From Hyphomicrobiales bacterium (lineage in GTDB: Bacteria > Pseudomonadota > Alphaproteobacteria > Rhizobiales > Rhizobiaceae), in the NCBI GenBank assembly GCA_900468625.1, contig UBUL01000029.1, forward strand, positions 27,401 to 91,400: 64,000 bases of DNA, given 5' to 3'. Position 1 is the first letter of the stretch, and each line of letters starts with the position of its first letter. Below, in pieces: positions 42,953-51,495 of the stretch. The notes beneath the pieces are model-generated. The model made no database searches and was not told where the DNA came from. It saw only the letters and a list, made by a program, of their open reading frames with translations. Made by a program: the position numbers and the translations under genes.

Positions 42953-42969
42953 TTCCAAGGCCCAAAACA

Positions 42970-43221
42970 TCACCTGCGGCTGGTCGTGAATCGTGTTTCT
43001 TCGCTTAGAATGCAGTCGTGTGCGTCCATGACGGCGACCCACTGCCGATTTCCGATGCGCACGGTCAACCGCTTGGTGCCTTCATCTTCTCCGATGCCGA
43101 TTTCCACCCGGCTGCGAACGAGGCCGCGCCGCAGAAGATTCACGAAAGCGTCTTGCGACAGTCCAAATCTGTCGGCGAGGTAGGAAACCTCGATGACAGG
43201 GTCTTCCCGATCGACTTGCAT
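42970..43221 (-). CDS. small DUF6522-like protein
   Basis: An 83-residue protein: VIEVSYLADRFGLSQDAFVNLLRRGLVRSRVEIGIGEDEGTKRLTVRIGNRQWVAVMDAHDCILSEETRF. The pattern (short helix-turn-helix-like start, V.SR.E.G..ED.G..RLT...GNR) recalls the DUF6522 family found in proteobacterial denitrification loci; I cannot verify this here. ATG 43221 has GGGAG in front; 43233 is an alternative. Last gene of a five-gene operon. Function unknown. Confidence 0.6.
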   Translation of the reverse strand: MQVDREDPVIEVSYLADRFGLSQDAFVNLLRRGLVRSRVEIGIGEDEGTKRLTVRIGNRQWVAVMDAHDCILSEETRFTTSRR

Positions 43222-43238
43222 CGCATCTCCCATAGAGA

Positions 43239-43547
43239 TCAATCCGGCCTGCCCGAAGAAAACAGATCTGCCAGTTCGGGCGACCACGGCGGATCATAGA
43301 CGAGGTTGACAACCGCCTCGCTCACGCCCGCGAGCATCTCGACTTTGGTTTTCGCTGCCTCGGCCAGAAATCCGGAGGCCGGACAGAAGCGGGTCGTGGT
43401 CGTCATGTCGATCTCTACGAGGCCTTGGTCGGAAATCGACACCTGATAGATCAAACCGAGATCGACTATGCTGGTTCCGATCTCGGGATCATCGATCTCC
43501 CGAAGTGCGTTTAGAATGTCTTCGCATGTCAGTTCAGTTTCTTGCAT
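43239..43547 (-). CDS. DUF59/MIP18-family Fe-S assembly factor
   Basis: A 102-residue protein of the DUF59 (SufT/PaaD-like) family: LREIDDPEIGTSIVDLGLIYQVSISDQGLVEIDMTTTTRFCPASGFLAEAAKTKVEMLAGVSEAVVNLVYDPPWSPELAD, with the conserved D-P-E...VDLGLI start and one cysteine in TRFCPA, where the family usually has T...CP. Such proteins help in cytosolic Fe-S cluster maturation. It overlaps the upstream gene by 14 bp. In this operon it may help build or repair clusters damaged by NO; that role is inferred. Confidence 0.85.
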   Translation of the reverse strand: MQETELTCEDILNALREIDDPEIGTSIVDLGLIYQVSISDQGLVEIDMTTTTRFCPASGFLAEAAKTKVEMLAGVSEAVVNLVYDPPWSPELADLFSSGRPD

Positions 43548-44055
43548 CGGTCCGATCCCCGGGCGTTGCCCTGATCATGATCCGGTAGACGCTCCCCGTC
43601 TCGTCGAAATTCCCGACCCATTCGTGGCCGCGTTCCCGGAGTTCGTTAAACAGGAAAAGCGGCTCACGGTTCAGCAAGGCAAACAGTACTTCGCCGCTGG
43701 TCATGGTTTCAAGCCTCGTGAGAATCCGTTCCATGGGTTCGGGAGGGGGCAGATCGGTCAGGTCAAGGTTCCAGACCGGGTCGGGCCAGATCGTCTCGCC
43801 AACGTCCTTCGGGGTATCGTCCGCGGCTGCTATCGGAAGGAACTCGATCTCCCAGTCGTCGTCCGCAAGCCGTCGGGCCGTATGCGTGAAGCCACGCTGC
43901 GCAAGCTGCCGGATGAGCGGCTTGGGCTCGAAGATTGCATGCAGCCTGACGCCTTCGCCCGGAGCAAGGCTTGAGAAAGTGTCCATGATCAATTGAAAGG
44001 GCATCCCGCCATCGCGCAGGATCTGTCGTACATCGAGTTCACGAAGCTGAACCAT
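43534..44055 (-). CDS. DUF2249-domain protein, two repeats
   Basis: A 173-residue protein with two DUF2249-like halves: VQLRELDVRQILRDGGMPFQLIMDTFSSLAPGEGVRLHAIFEPKPLIRQLAQRGFTHTARRLADDDWEIEFLP, then LDLTDLPPPEPMERILTRLETMTSGEVLFALLNREPLFLFNELRERGHEWVGNFDETGSVYRIMI. The 'L.PGE...L....EP..L...L..RG' core is shared with TusA-like sulfur-carrier folds, but the usual cysteine is not seen at the start. ATG 44055 (behind GAGGTG) overlaps the upstream gene by 17 bp. Confidence 0.8.
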   Translation of the reverse strand: MVQLRELDVRQILRDGGMPFQLIMDTFSSLAPGEGVRLHAIFEPKPLIRQLAQRGFTHTARRLADDDWEIEFLPIAAADDTPKDVGETIWPDPVWNLDLTDLPPPEPMERILTRLETMTSGEVLFALLNREPLFLFNELRERGHEWVGNFDETGSVYRIMIRATPGDRTDARN

Positions 44056-45412
44056 TGGCGTCACCTCTGTGGTTGCCGGCGAAGAAGAATGCCGGATGTT
44101 TGAACGGGAATTGCTTGGCTTCTGCGTCCACGCCAACGAGTCCTCGCGACAACGCAAGTTCCACTATAAGCGCTGCCGTCGAAAGTGCCTGGACGAAAGC
44201 GGCCATGCGGAAGATGTGGTCCGATTCAAGAAAGATCGCCGCCGCTGCGAAGATTACGGCCGCATAGAAGGCGCCGAGCCAAATGTTCGATCGGAATGTA
44301 TCGACAAGATCCGTCAACCGCGGTGTCGGGCGTCGGCCGAGAAGCGGGCCGAATGCCTCGATCCATGTGAGGAAGGGAACGATCTTTAGAAGCTGCGCCA
44401 GCCCAAGTCCGCTCAGCCAGCCGAAGACGAAGAGATAGGAGAGGGCAACGATGGTTTGCTGGCCAGCGTGAAAAAGGATTGCGCAAGAGAGGAGGGGAAC
44501 CGAGATGCCGAGCAGGACGAATGCCGGAAGAGACCAGTAGGTGTTCAGTTCAAGCGTCCGGCGGCGACGGCTGCGATAAGCGCGGAAAAGTTCGGCGAGG
44601 TATGCTGCCGTGGCAATCGGAAGGAGGAGATCAGCCAGAAGGGCTAGCTTGCCGGCAATGTCGGTGTCGAACACCAAGGCGACGGCCGCGGAAATAAGAA
44701 GGACGACAATCGCCGATCCGCTTGCGCGAAGCATGACGGACTGTTTCATGTCGTTCGACAGCAGAAACATCGGCAGCAGCTTGTAGGTCACCCCGATCGC
44801 GCCGAACGTCATCCATCCAACGAGCCCCAGGCCGGCATGCAATGGTGCTGCGCTGACGACGTAGGATACGACGGAGGGACTTCCTGCCACGCCGGAGACG
44901 ACGATCGCAAAAAGCGAGCCCAGTGCGACAGCGGCCGCCAGACTTGCAATGCCCAGGAGAACGAAGCGTGACGCTTCGTGGGCGCGTCGTCCACGCCAGA
45001 GGAGTGAGAGGAAGATGGATGCGATCGACAGGATCGAAATCGCGAGTATGGATGCCGCCGCGATCATGACGGGGCCGGCCGCCTCTGATCCGGCTTCGAT
45101 CGATCGGAAGCCGGAGATGAGCAGAACCAGTCCCATCACTATGCCGCCGAGTGCCGCCAGGCTGAGATTTTCGGCCGGCAGGCTCAGACCGGTCAATACC
45201 GGTCCGAATTGCAGAAGCGCACCGATCATCAGCAGGCCCAGCCATCCGATTGCCGTGGAGTGCACGACGATAAGCGCGTCCGGCTCGGTCACGTCAAGCG
45301 ACGGAACCCAGCCTCCGATCGCAAGCAGGCACTCTGCGAACAGCAGAAAAAAAAGTGCCGCTGCGAAATAGGACATCGTCCACCGCGACAGGCTGGTGCC
45401 CATTGGTATCAT
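44039..45412 (-). CDS. polytopic membrane protein, heme-copper-oxidase-I-like
   Basis: A 457-residue protein with about 12 predicted spans. His-containing helices such as IVVHSTAIGWLGLLMIGALLQFGPVLTGLSL and APLHAGLGLVGWMTFGAIGVTYKLLPMFLL follow the 'H(A)..GW.....G...Q/K..P' pattern of subunit-I-like and NnrS-like proteins that hold heme. The full set of six oxidase histidines is not evident, so it is probably not a terminal oxidase. It starts 15 bp after the small DUF2249 gene and is coupled to the next DUF2249 gene. A role in NO or copper-heme handling is inferred. Confidence 0.7.
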   Translation of the reverse strand: MIPMGTSLSRWTMSYFAAALFFLLFAECLLAIGGWVPSLDVTEPDALIVVHSTAIGWLGLLMIGALLQFGPVLTGLSLPAENLSLAALGGIVMGLVLLISGFRSIEAGSEAAGPVMIAAASILAISILSIASIFLSLLWRGRRAHEASRFVLLGIASLAAAVALGSLFAIVVSGVAGSPSVVSYVVSAAPLHAGLGLVGWMTFGAIGVTYKLLPMFLLSNDMKQSVMLRASGSAIVVLLISAAVALVFDTDIAGKLALLADLLLPIATAAYLAELFRAYRSRRRRTLELNTYWSLPAFVLLGISVPLLSCAILFHAGQQTIVALSYLFVFGWLSGLGLAQLLKIVPFLTWIEAFGPLLGRRPTPRLTDLVDTFRSNIWLGAFYAAVIFAAAAIFLESDHIFRMAAFVQALSTAALIVELALSRGLVGVDAEAKQFPFKHPAFFFAGNHRGDANGSAS

Positions 45413-45427
45413 CGCGCTTCTCCGGCG

Positions 45428-45712
45428 TCAGTGGCCGCCGCAGCAGCAGTCGCAGCCGGCGTCGAGGCGGGTAATCTCGACGCGCCATACATCCGGTCCC
45501 TGCTCGAGATATTCCCAGGAGAACTTGCCCGGTAGGGCAGTCTCAAGCTGGTACTGCAGCGGTCGCGGCTCGTGATCGCTCGTAATATGGAGGATGGCTC
45601 CCGGTGCGAGCGCATGAAGGGTGCCGAAGATGCGCGGGTGGCGTTCGACCGGCGGAAGAATCCGTACGTCGATGTGGACGATTTCATTTTGGGTGGAAAA
45701 TGCTTCAGTCAT
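45428..45712 (-). CDS. DUF2249-domain protein with Cys-rich tail
   Basis: A 94-residue protein: VHIDVRILPPVERHPRIFGTLHALAPGAILHITSDHEPRPLQYQLETALPGKFSWEYLEQGPDVWRVEITRL, the compact DUF2249 core (D.R..PP..R...IF..L..L.PG......SDHEP.PL..QL), followed by a tail DAGCDCCCGGH with four clustered cysteines and a final His. The tail could bind a metal or a cluster. First gene of the five-gene operon, behind AAGGAA, divergent from hemN with a shared FNR-type box. Function unknown; DUF2249 genes often accompany nitrite and NO reduction. Confidence 0.82.
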   Translation of the reverse strand: MTEAFSTQNEIVHIDVRILPPVERHPRIFGTLHALAPGAILHITSDHEPRPLQYQLETALPGKFSWEYLEQGPDVWRVEITRLDAGCDCCCGGH

Positions 45713-45856
45713 TGACAGTTCCTTTGCCGCTCATCGTTGGGTGAGAGGACGGCGGCTCGTCCATTCGCCGACTTTCAAGATATCCGTTGGGAGATTCTCG
45801 AACTTTGACAGCGAACAAACATCCGAGAGGTTTCGGATAGCCGGCGTTTTCCGTCA

Positions 45857-45870
45857 TTGACTTATGACAA
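45857..45870. promoter_or_regulatory. FNR-type box between the DUF2249 operon and hemN
   Basis: TTGAC-TTAT-GACAA. Predicts a hemN transcription start near 45905, which leaves AAGGAG (45896-45901) outside the message and favours the ATG at 45928. Confidence 0.68.
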
Positions 45871-45927
45871 GGAAGCCCTTTGGGCGGGCGGGCATAAGGA
45901 GCCACGAGCTTCATGAGGGAAAAGAAG

Positions 45928-47280
45928 ATGTCGAACGCATTGGTGGCCAAATACGGCGAAGCCCGCCTGCCACGTTATACGAGCTATCCGACCGCCCCTG
46001 CATTCGCAGCAAGCGTCGGGCCTGAGGACTATTCGCAGGCTCTGGCAGCCGCAACAGCCGGGGCACCCGTATCGTTGTATCTCCACATGCCCTTCTGCCG
46101 ATCCATGTGCTGGTATTGCGGCTGTCATACGACCATCACGCGCCATGACGGTCCGATTCTCGACTATCTCGATGTCATGAGCCGCGAGATTGAATTGGTC
46201 GCCAAGGAAGCCCATGGCGAGATTCCCGTCAAGAACGTGCACTTCGGAGGCGGCACACCGACGATCATGAAACCTCACGAGTTCTCCGCTCTTATGAAGA
46301 CGCTCAGAACTTCGTTTGCATTCGCCCGGGACACCAGCGTGGCAGTCGAGATCGACCCTCGAACGCTTGCCGGCGAAATGATGATCGCGCTTGGCGAGAA
46401 TGGCGTCGATAGGGTGAGCCTCGGTGTCCAGAGTTTCGATCCGGTCGTCCAGAAGGCGATCAACCGCATCCAGACTTTCGGCCAGACGGAGGCGGCGGTC
46501 GCGGGCCTGCGCAGTCGCGGCGTGTCAAGCACGAATTTCGACCTGATCTACGGCTTGCCTTTTCAAACCGTCGGCTCGTGCGTCGAAACGGTGCGGATGG
46601 CGATCGATTTAAGGCCGGAGAGATTTGCAGTTTTCGGCTATGCTCACGTTCCCGCCTTCAAGAAGCATCAACGGCTCATCGATGAGTCGGCGCTTCCGGG
46701 GGCCGCAGAGCGCAACGAACAGGCCGAAGCGATCGCCGAAGAACTTGTCTCCGCAGGATACATCCGGATCGGTCTCGATCATTTTGCGCTTCCTGACGAC
46801 GAACTCGCGCTCGCGGCTCGATCCGGTACGCTGCGAAGGAACTTCCAGGGATATACTACGGACGAGTGTGAAACACTCATCGGGCTGGGTGCATCATCCA
46901 TAGGGCGGCTGCCATCCGGCTATTACCAGAACCACGTCGCGATCGGACGATATGCCGAGATGGTTTCCCTCGGGCTCCTTCCAACCGCGAAGGGCTATCT
47001 TCTCACTCGTGAGGACAAGCTCCGCGCCAAGGTCATCGAGCGTCTCATGTGCGATTTCGAGGTGGATATTGCCGGCTTGTGCCGCGAGGCCGGATATGAT
47101 GCAGGCTTCCTGCTCGAGCGGAATCCCCGCTTCGACGATTTGGTGGCCGACGGAGTGGCCGCCATCGCCGGCGGCCGCATCACCGTGTCCAAGGACTTGC
47201 GTTTCATGGTCCGTGCCGTCGCAGCAGCCTTCGATGCCTACTTCGGGGCGCTGGGAAGGACACACAGCAAGGCGGCCTAA
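45928..47280 (+). CDS. hemN: oxygen-independent coproporphyrinogen III dehydrogenase HemN
   Basis: A 450-residue radical-SAM enzyme that makes protoporphyrinogen IX for heme without O2. The [4Fe-4S] motif is CRSMCWYCGCH (CX3CX2C plus the HemN-specific extra Cys), after YLHMPF. Downstream are VHFGGGTPT, EIDPRTLAGEMMIALGENGVDRVSLGVQSFDPVVQKAINRIQ and FDLIYGLPFQT. Heme supply is needed for the cbb3 oxidase and NorCB made by neighbouring operons. The start at 45928 fits GAGGGA and the box-derived transcription start; 45913 is the alternative. Confidence 0.94.
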   Translation: MSNALVAKYGEARLPRYTSYPTAPAFAASVGPEDYSQALAAATAGAPVSLYLHMPFCRSMCWYCGCHTTITRHDGPILDYLDVMSREIELVAKEAHGEIPVKNVHFGGGTPTIMKPHEFSALMKTLRTSFAFARDTSVAVEIDPRTLAGEMMIALGENGVDRVSLGVQSFDPVVQKAINRIQTFGQTEAAVAGLRSRGVSSTNFDLIYGLPFQTVGSCVETVRMAIDLRPERFAVFGYAHVPAFKKHQRLIDESALPGAAERNEQAEAIAEELVSAGYIRIGLDHFALPDDELALAARSGTLRRNFQGYTTDECETLIGLGASSIGRLPSGYYQNHVAIGRYAEMVSLGLLPTAKGYLLTREDKLRAKVIERLMCDFEVDIAGLCREAGYDAGFLLERNPRFDDLVADGVAAIAGGRITVSKDLRFMVRAVAAAFDAYFGALGRTHSKAA

Positions 47281-47326
47281 AGCAATGCCAGGAAAGGCGC
47301 GAGGCTGCTTTTCGTCCGGAATTGCA
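47281..47326. repeat. rhizobial intergenic repeat after hemN
   Basis: AGCAATGCCAGGAAAGG ... TTTTCGTCCGGAATTGCAT, an imperfect inverted repeat resembling the common rhizobial element with AGCAATTCCAGGAAAA ... CGTCCGGAATTGC ends. It starts immediately after the hemN stop and lies between convergent genes. Confidence 0.6.
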
Positions 47327-47397
47327 TAAAAAACGACGTCGCCCTTTTCGCCGAAGCGGAGTGTGACAAGATCCGATAGCTGTCGGTGAACTGCCTG

Positions 47398-49287
47398 CTA
47401 CGCCGTCAGGCTCCTGTAAATCGTGGGCAAGGCGCTGGGCAGATTGGCGATGTGCGAGACCAGGGCATATCCTTGGCGGCCGAAGATGGCCGGAAGATAA
47501 TCACCCGCGTTCCGGTCCACCGTGACCGCAAAAACAGTCTGACCGCGGCTGCGCGCTTCGGTCACGGCTTTTTTGCAGTCCTCCAGAGCGAACCTTCCTT
47601 CGTAGTGATCGACGTCGTTTGGCTTGCCGTCGGTCAGGATCATCAGGAGTCTTTTTCGAACGCCTTGATCGTCGAGCTGTTTCGAGACGTGCCGGATCGC
47701 GGCGCCCATGCGCGTGTAGTAGCCGGGTTTCAGGCTGGCGATGCGGCGGGCGACCACCGGCGAAAGCTTCTCGTCGAAGCGCTTGATCGAGTCGATGCGG
47801 ACCCAGTCTCGGCGACGCGAGGTGAACGTTTCGATGGAAAAACTGTCTCCGCATGCCTCGAGACCTCGCGCAATCACATCAAGGGCTTGCATCTCCACAT
47901 CGAGCACTCTTCGATTGTCCACCCATGAGTCCGTGGATAGCGAGACGTCGACAAGTATCGAGGTTGCCAGCTCGTGCGCAGCCGGCCGCGCGCATTCGTA
48001 GATATGATCGTTCGGATGCCCCGTGGCGAGAAGATCGATGCGTGAGCGGATGACCGCCTCCAGGTCGAGATCGTTCCCGTCCAGCTGCGCCCGTCTTGCT
48101 TCGCGCTTGGGACGCAGTGTTTCGAACTGCTTCTTGACCTTGCGGATGATGGACTGATCGCTGGCCGGTGCTGTCTGTCCCGCGTCCGCCGCAGTTCCCA
48201 GCACCACCCGGCAGTGATCCGGAAGATACTCCTGCTTGCGATAATTCCATTCGGGATAGACGAACTCTCCGTGAATGCGGGAGGGATCCACGGCCTCCGG
48301 GGAAAGATCGAGGTCGAAATGAAACTTGGATCTGGGCCTCTCTTTCGTTTCACTAAGTGTGATATCGTCTAGTTCGTCCGCGGCCGACGGATCGTCGTCC
48401 TCCCGGTCGTCGCTTGGCCGGTCCACATTCACCATCTCGGCCATTGCGAGGATTTTCTCGAACCGGTTCAATATGAAAGGGTCCCGTTTGCGATCGTCGG
48501 CATCCTTGCTTCGCTTCGCCTCGTGCGACGGTTTTTCCGCGGCGTCGCGCTGCGACATATCCGAGGGAAGATCGTCGCGATCCGAGTTCCGGCAATCGGC
48601 GCTGCCGCAAAAGTCGGCCCAGAGCGGGATCGGAAGCATGGGGAGATAGCCGGCCGGCGACGCTTTGATCTCGGGCCGAGCGTCGTGCGGAAGATCGTGC
48701 TCGATTGGAACGGACAGCGCCGCCATTGCAAACGTCTCGATCCGTGCCTCGACCGAGGGAAGCCTGCCTCGCTCGCGGCACGAAACCAACGCACGGCTCA
48801 GGCGAACGTAGCGGCTGCGCATGCCGGGAAGGGCCTCTGTTACCGCCCGTGAGTTTCGGCGTCCTGCTTCGATGCGCGCTATATCCCGAAGGGCCGGATC
48901 GGAAGATGCTCGGTCGGGTGCGACAGCGATCGCGACATACGCCGCAAGCCAGAAGTAGAGGTCATGATTGAGCTCGCGGTCATCGAAAATCTCGATGACC
49001 GCGGGAAGATGTATCGCCGAGTTGTCCCATGTCGGATGATCGCTCCTCTCTTCGCCAAGGCCTATTACTTGGCGCAGCCGAAGACGGTGAGAAGAAGTCT
49101 TTTGCCGCGACTTCTGGATCTGAAGCGTGGCTTCACCCCCAAAGGCACGGAAGCAGACGGCGAGCTGCGATCTGATGTCCGCCAGCCGCACCGACTGATC
49201 GGGGTGGCGCGGCCACGAGTTCGTGTCGCCGACGAAACGGTGCCAGGCGCGTCCTACTGTTTCTTCAAGTTCGAGGAATTCGAGCAT
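47398..49287 (-). CDS. norD: NorD, von Willebrand A domain NO-reductase activation protein
   Basis: A 629-residue protein, the usual NorD length. The C-terminal third is a vWA domain with the MIDAS motif DVSLSTDSW (DxSxS), followed by ETFTSRRRDWVRI, GYYTRMGAAIRHVSKQL and the second metal loop LMILTDGKPNDVDHYEGRFALED. NorD and the MoxR-type ATPase NorQ insert the non-heme iron into NorB. It ends the norEFCBQD set and faces hemN tail to tail. Confidence 0.95.
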   Translation of the reverse strand: MLEFLELEETVGRAWHRFVGDTNSWPRHPDQSVRLADIRSQLAVCFRAFGGEATLQIQKSRQKTSSHRLRLRQVIGLGEERSDHPTWDNSAIHLPAVIEIFDDRELNHDLYFWLAAYVAIAVAPDRASSDPALRDIARIEAGRRNSRAVTEALPGMRSRYVRLSRALVSCRERGRLPSVEARIETFAMAALSVPIEHDLPHDARPEIKASPAGYLPMLPIPLWADFCGSADCRNSDRDDLPSDMSQRDAAEKPSHEAKRSKDADDRKRDPFILNRFEKILAMAEMVNVDRPSDDREDDDPSAADELDDITLSETKERPRSKFHFDLDLSPEAVDPSRIHGEFVYPEWNYRKQEYLPDHCRVVLGTAADAGQTAPASDQSIIRKVKKQFETLRPKREARRAQLDGNDLDLEAVIRSRIDLLATGHPNDHIYECARPAAHELATSILVDVSLSTDSWVDNRRVLDVEMQALDVIARGLEACGDSFSIETFTSRRRDWVRIDSIKRFDEKLSPVVARRIASLKPGYYTRMGAAIRHVSKQLDDQGVRKRLLMILTDGKPNDVDHYEGRFALEDCKKAVTEARSRGQTVFAVTVDRNAGDYLPAIFGRQGYALVSHIANLPSALPTIYRSLTA

Positions 49288-49298
49288 GCCGTCCGATC

Positions 49299-50111
49299 CT
49301 AAGCAAGCGTGGCCTTGGCCACTTCAAGGAGCGCCGCCTTCACGTCGGCATCGTCGGTGAGCGGTTCGATGATGGCGGCGCGCACCGCGTCCGAAACCGG
49401 CATCCCGGCATCGACGAGCGTCGCGCAGTAGATGAGCAGGCGGGTCGATACGCCTTCTTCCAGATCCTGCCCCTTGAGGTTGCGCAGGCGCCGCGCAAGA
49501 TCGACGAGCGGAGCGACCTTTCCCTCCGGAAGCCCGCTTTCGATCGCGACGGTGGCGATTTCCTTCTCGCGCGGCAGGAAATCGAATTCGATCGAGATGA
49601 AGCGCTGCCGGGTGCTTGGTTTCAGGGCCTTCATCAGGTTCTGATAGCCTGGATTGTAGGATACGACGACCATGAATGCAGACTGCGCTTCGAGGATTTC
49701 GCCTGTCCGCTCGAGTGGAAGGATTCGACGATCGTCGGTGAGCGGATGAAGCACGACGGCGACGTCCTTACGCGCTTCGACGATTTCGTCCAGGTAGCAG
49801 ACGCCGCCGTTACGGACCGCCCTGGTGAGGGGGCCGTCGACCCAGACGGTCTCCCCGCCCTTGAGCAGATAGCGGCCGGTCAGGTCGGCCGCCGTCAGGT
49901 CGTCATGGCAGGAGACGGTCGAGACTGGAAGTCCCAGCCGGGCTGCCATGTGATGGACGAACCGGGTCTTTCCGCAGCCGGTCGGCCCTTTAAGAAGAAC
50001 CGGCAGCTGCCGGGTCCACGCGCTTTCGAACAGCGCGCATTCGTTGCCCTGGGGGGAGTAGAGAGGAATTTCCGCCTTGGGATTCAGCGGATGATTGAGA
50101 GCTATCGTCAT
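49299..50111 (-). CDS. norQ: NorQ, MoxR-type AAA+ ATPase
   Basis: A 270-residue AAA+ ATPase: Walker A GPTGCGKT near residue 44, VCYLDEIVEARKDVAVVLHPLTDDRR (Walker B DE), and sensor 1 in FMVVVSYNPGYQ. The ATG at 50111 follows GGAG; the frame is open upstream but those residues overlap norB. NorQ works with NorD in maturation of NO reductase. It lies between norB and norD with short gaps on both sides (23 and 11 bp). Confidence 0.95.
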   Translation of the reverse strand: MTIALNHPLNPKAEIPLYSPQGNECALFESAWTRQLPVLLKGPTGCGKTRFVHHMAARLGLPVSTVSCHDDLTAADLTGRYLLKGGETVWVDGPLTRAVRNGGVCYLDEIVEARKDVAVVLHPLTDDRRILPLERTGEILEAQSAFMVVVSYNPGYQNLMKALKPSTRQRFISIEFDFLPREKEIATVAIESGLPEGKVAPLVDLARRLRNLKGQDLEEGVSTRLLIYCATLVDAGMPVSDAVRAAIIEPLTDDADVKAALLEVAKATLA

Positions 50112-50134
50112 TTCCGATCTCCGTGAAGGCCCGC

Positions 50135-51475
50135 CTATTCGGCGGGCTGGGTCGTGGCCTGGGTAACGCGCTCGCGGCCCGGGATCAGGACCGACCAAAT
50201 GAACATGAGCGCGCTGATGAAGACGAAGATTCCCGAGCCAAGTCTGACCCAGTAGAATAGGCTCAGCTGATCCTGGACGTCCATATACGGCTGACCGAGA
50301 ACCCTCTGCAGATGCACCTGAATGACGCCGGCGAAGGTCAGCGCGAAGGTCATGACCGACATGGCGCTGCACATGATCCAGAAGCTGCCGATGGAGAGCC
50401 ACTGGTTGTAGGGGGCTCGGCCGCGTATCTGCGGGATCGCGTAAGTCATGGCTGCAAGGTTCAGCATGACGTAGGCGCCGAAGAATGCGAGATGTCCGTG
50501 AGCCGCCGTGACCTGCGTTCCGTGCGTATAGTAGTTCACTGACGACAGAGTGTGGAGGAATCCCCATACACCCGCCCCGAAGAAGGCCATGACGGAGCAG
50601 CCGAGCGACCAGAGAATTGCCGCCTTGTTTTCATGCTTGCGCCCCGCCCGCCAGGTCATCACGAAGGTGAAGACGACCATCGTAAAGAACGGAGCGACTT
50701 CCAGCGTGGAGAAAAGGGAGCCGATCCATTGCCAGTAGCCGGGCGCACCGATCCAGTAATAATGGTGGCCGGTTCCCAGGATTCCCGAAAACAACGCGAG
50801 CCCGATGATGACGTAGAGCCATTTTTCGACGACTTCGCGGTCGATACCGTTGAGCTTGATCATGAGATAGGCGAGGACCGAGGCCATGATGAGTTCCCAC
50901 ACGCCCTCCACCCACAGATGGACGACCCACCACCAGTACATCTTGTCCAAGGCAAGATTCGATGGATTGTAGAAGGAGAAAAGGAAGAAGATCGCCACGC
51001 CCCAGAGGCCGAACAGCAAGATGTTGGTGATCGTCGTCTTGCGGCCCTTGAGTGCCGTCATCGTGACATTGAAGAGGAACATCAGCGCAACGACAACGAT
51101 GCCGACCTTTATTGGGAAAGGCTGTTCAAGAAACTCACGGCCTTCGTGGATATGGAAGAGATAGCCGGCGACCGCCACTCCGGCCGCGACGAAGAATAGC
51201 CAGAACTGCGCGATCGCAAGCTTCGGGCTATATAGTTCCGTCTCGCATTCCTCGGGGAGAAGGAAGTAGGTGGTTCCCATGAAGCCCATCAGAAGCCAGA
51301 CGATCAAAGCATTCGTGTGGATCATGCGGACGATGTTGAAGGGCAGTGTTACCGAAAGGGTATTCGGCAGGACGTAGATCGTGCCAGCCAGCACGCCGAA
51401 TAGGAGCTGCGCCACGAAAAGGCCGAGAGCTCCGTAGAAATAGAGCATTGCGACGCTCTGTGTCTTGTATCTCAT
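50135..51475 (-). CDS. norB: NorB, nitric oxide reductase large subunit
   Basis: A 446-residue heme-copper-superfamily protein with 12 spans, starting MRYKTQSVAMLYFYGALGLFVAQLLFGVL. The heme and FeB histidines sit in MIHTNALIVWLLMGFMG, WWVVHLWVEGVWE, GTGHHYYWIG, THGTQVTAAHGHLAFFGAYV, and the conserved Glu in VEGVWELI. It reduces two NO to N2O with electrons from NorC (cNOR type; no quinol-oxidising extension). ATG 51475 is chosen by alignment of the N-terminus; the frame continues to 51547. Confidence 0.96.
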   Translation of the reverse strand: MRYKTQSVAMLYFYGALGLFVAQLLFGVLAGTIYVLPNTLSVTLPFNIVRMIHTNALIVWLLMGFMGTTYFLLPEECETELYSPKLAIAQFWLFFVAAGVAVAGYLFHIHEGREFLEQPFPIKVGIVVVALMFLFNVTMTALKGRKTTITNILLFGLWGVAIFFLFSFYNPSNLALDKMYWWWVVHLWVEGVWELIMASVLAYLMIKLNGIDREVVEKWLYVIIGLALFSGILGTGHHYYWIGAPGYWQWIGSLFSTLEVAPFFTMVVFTFVMTWRAGRKHENKAAILWSLGCSVMAFFGAGVWGFLHTLSSVNYYTHGTQVTAAHGHLAFFGAYVMLNLAAMTYAIPQIRGRAPYNQWLSIGSFWIMCSAMSVMTFALTFAGVIQVHLQRVLGQPYMDVQDQLSLFYWVRLGSGIFVFISALMFIWSVLIPGRERVTQATTQPAE

Positions 51476-51495
51476 GATTTTATCCCAATCGTGTC

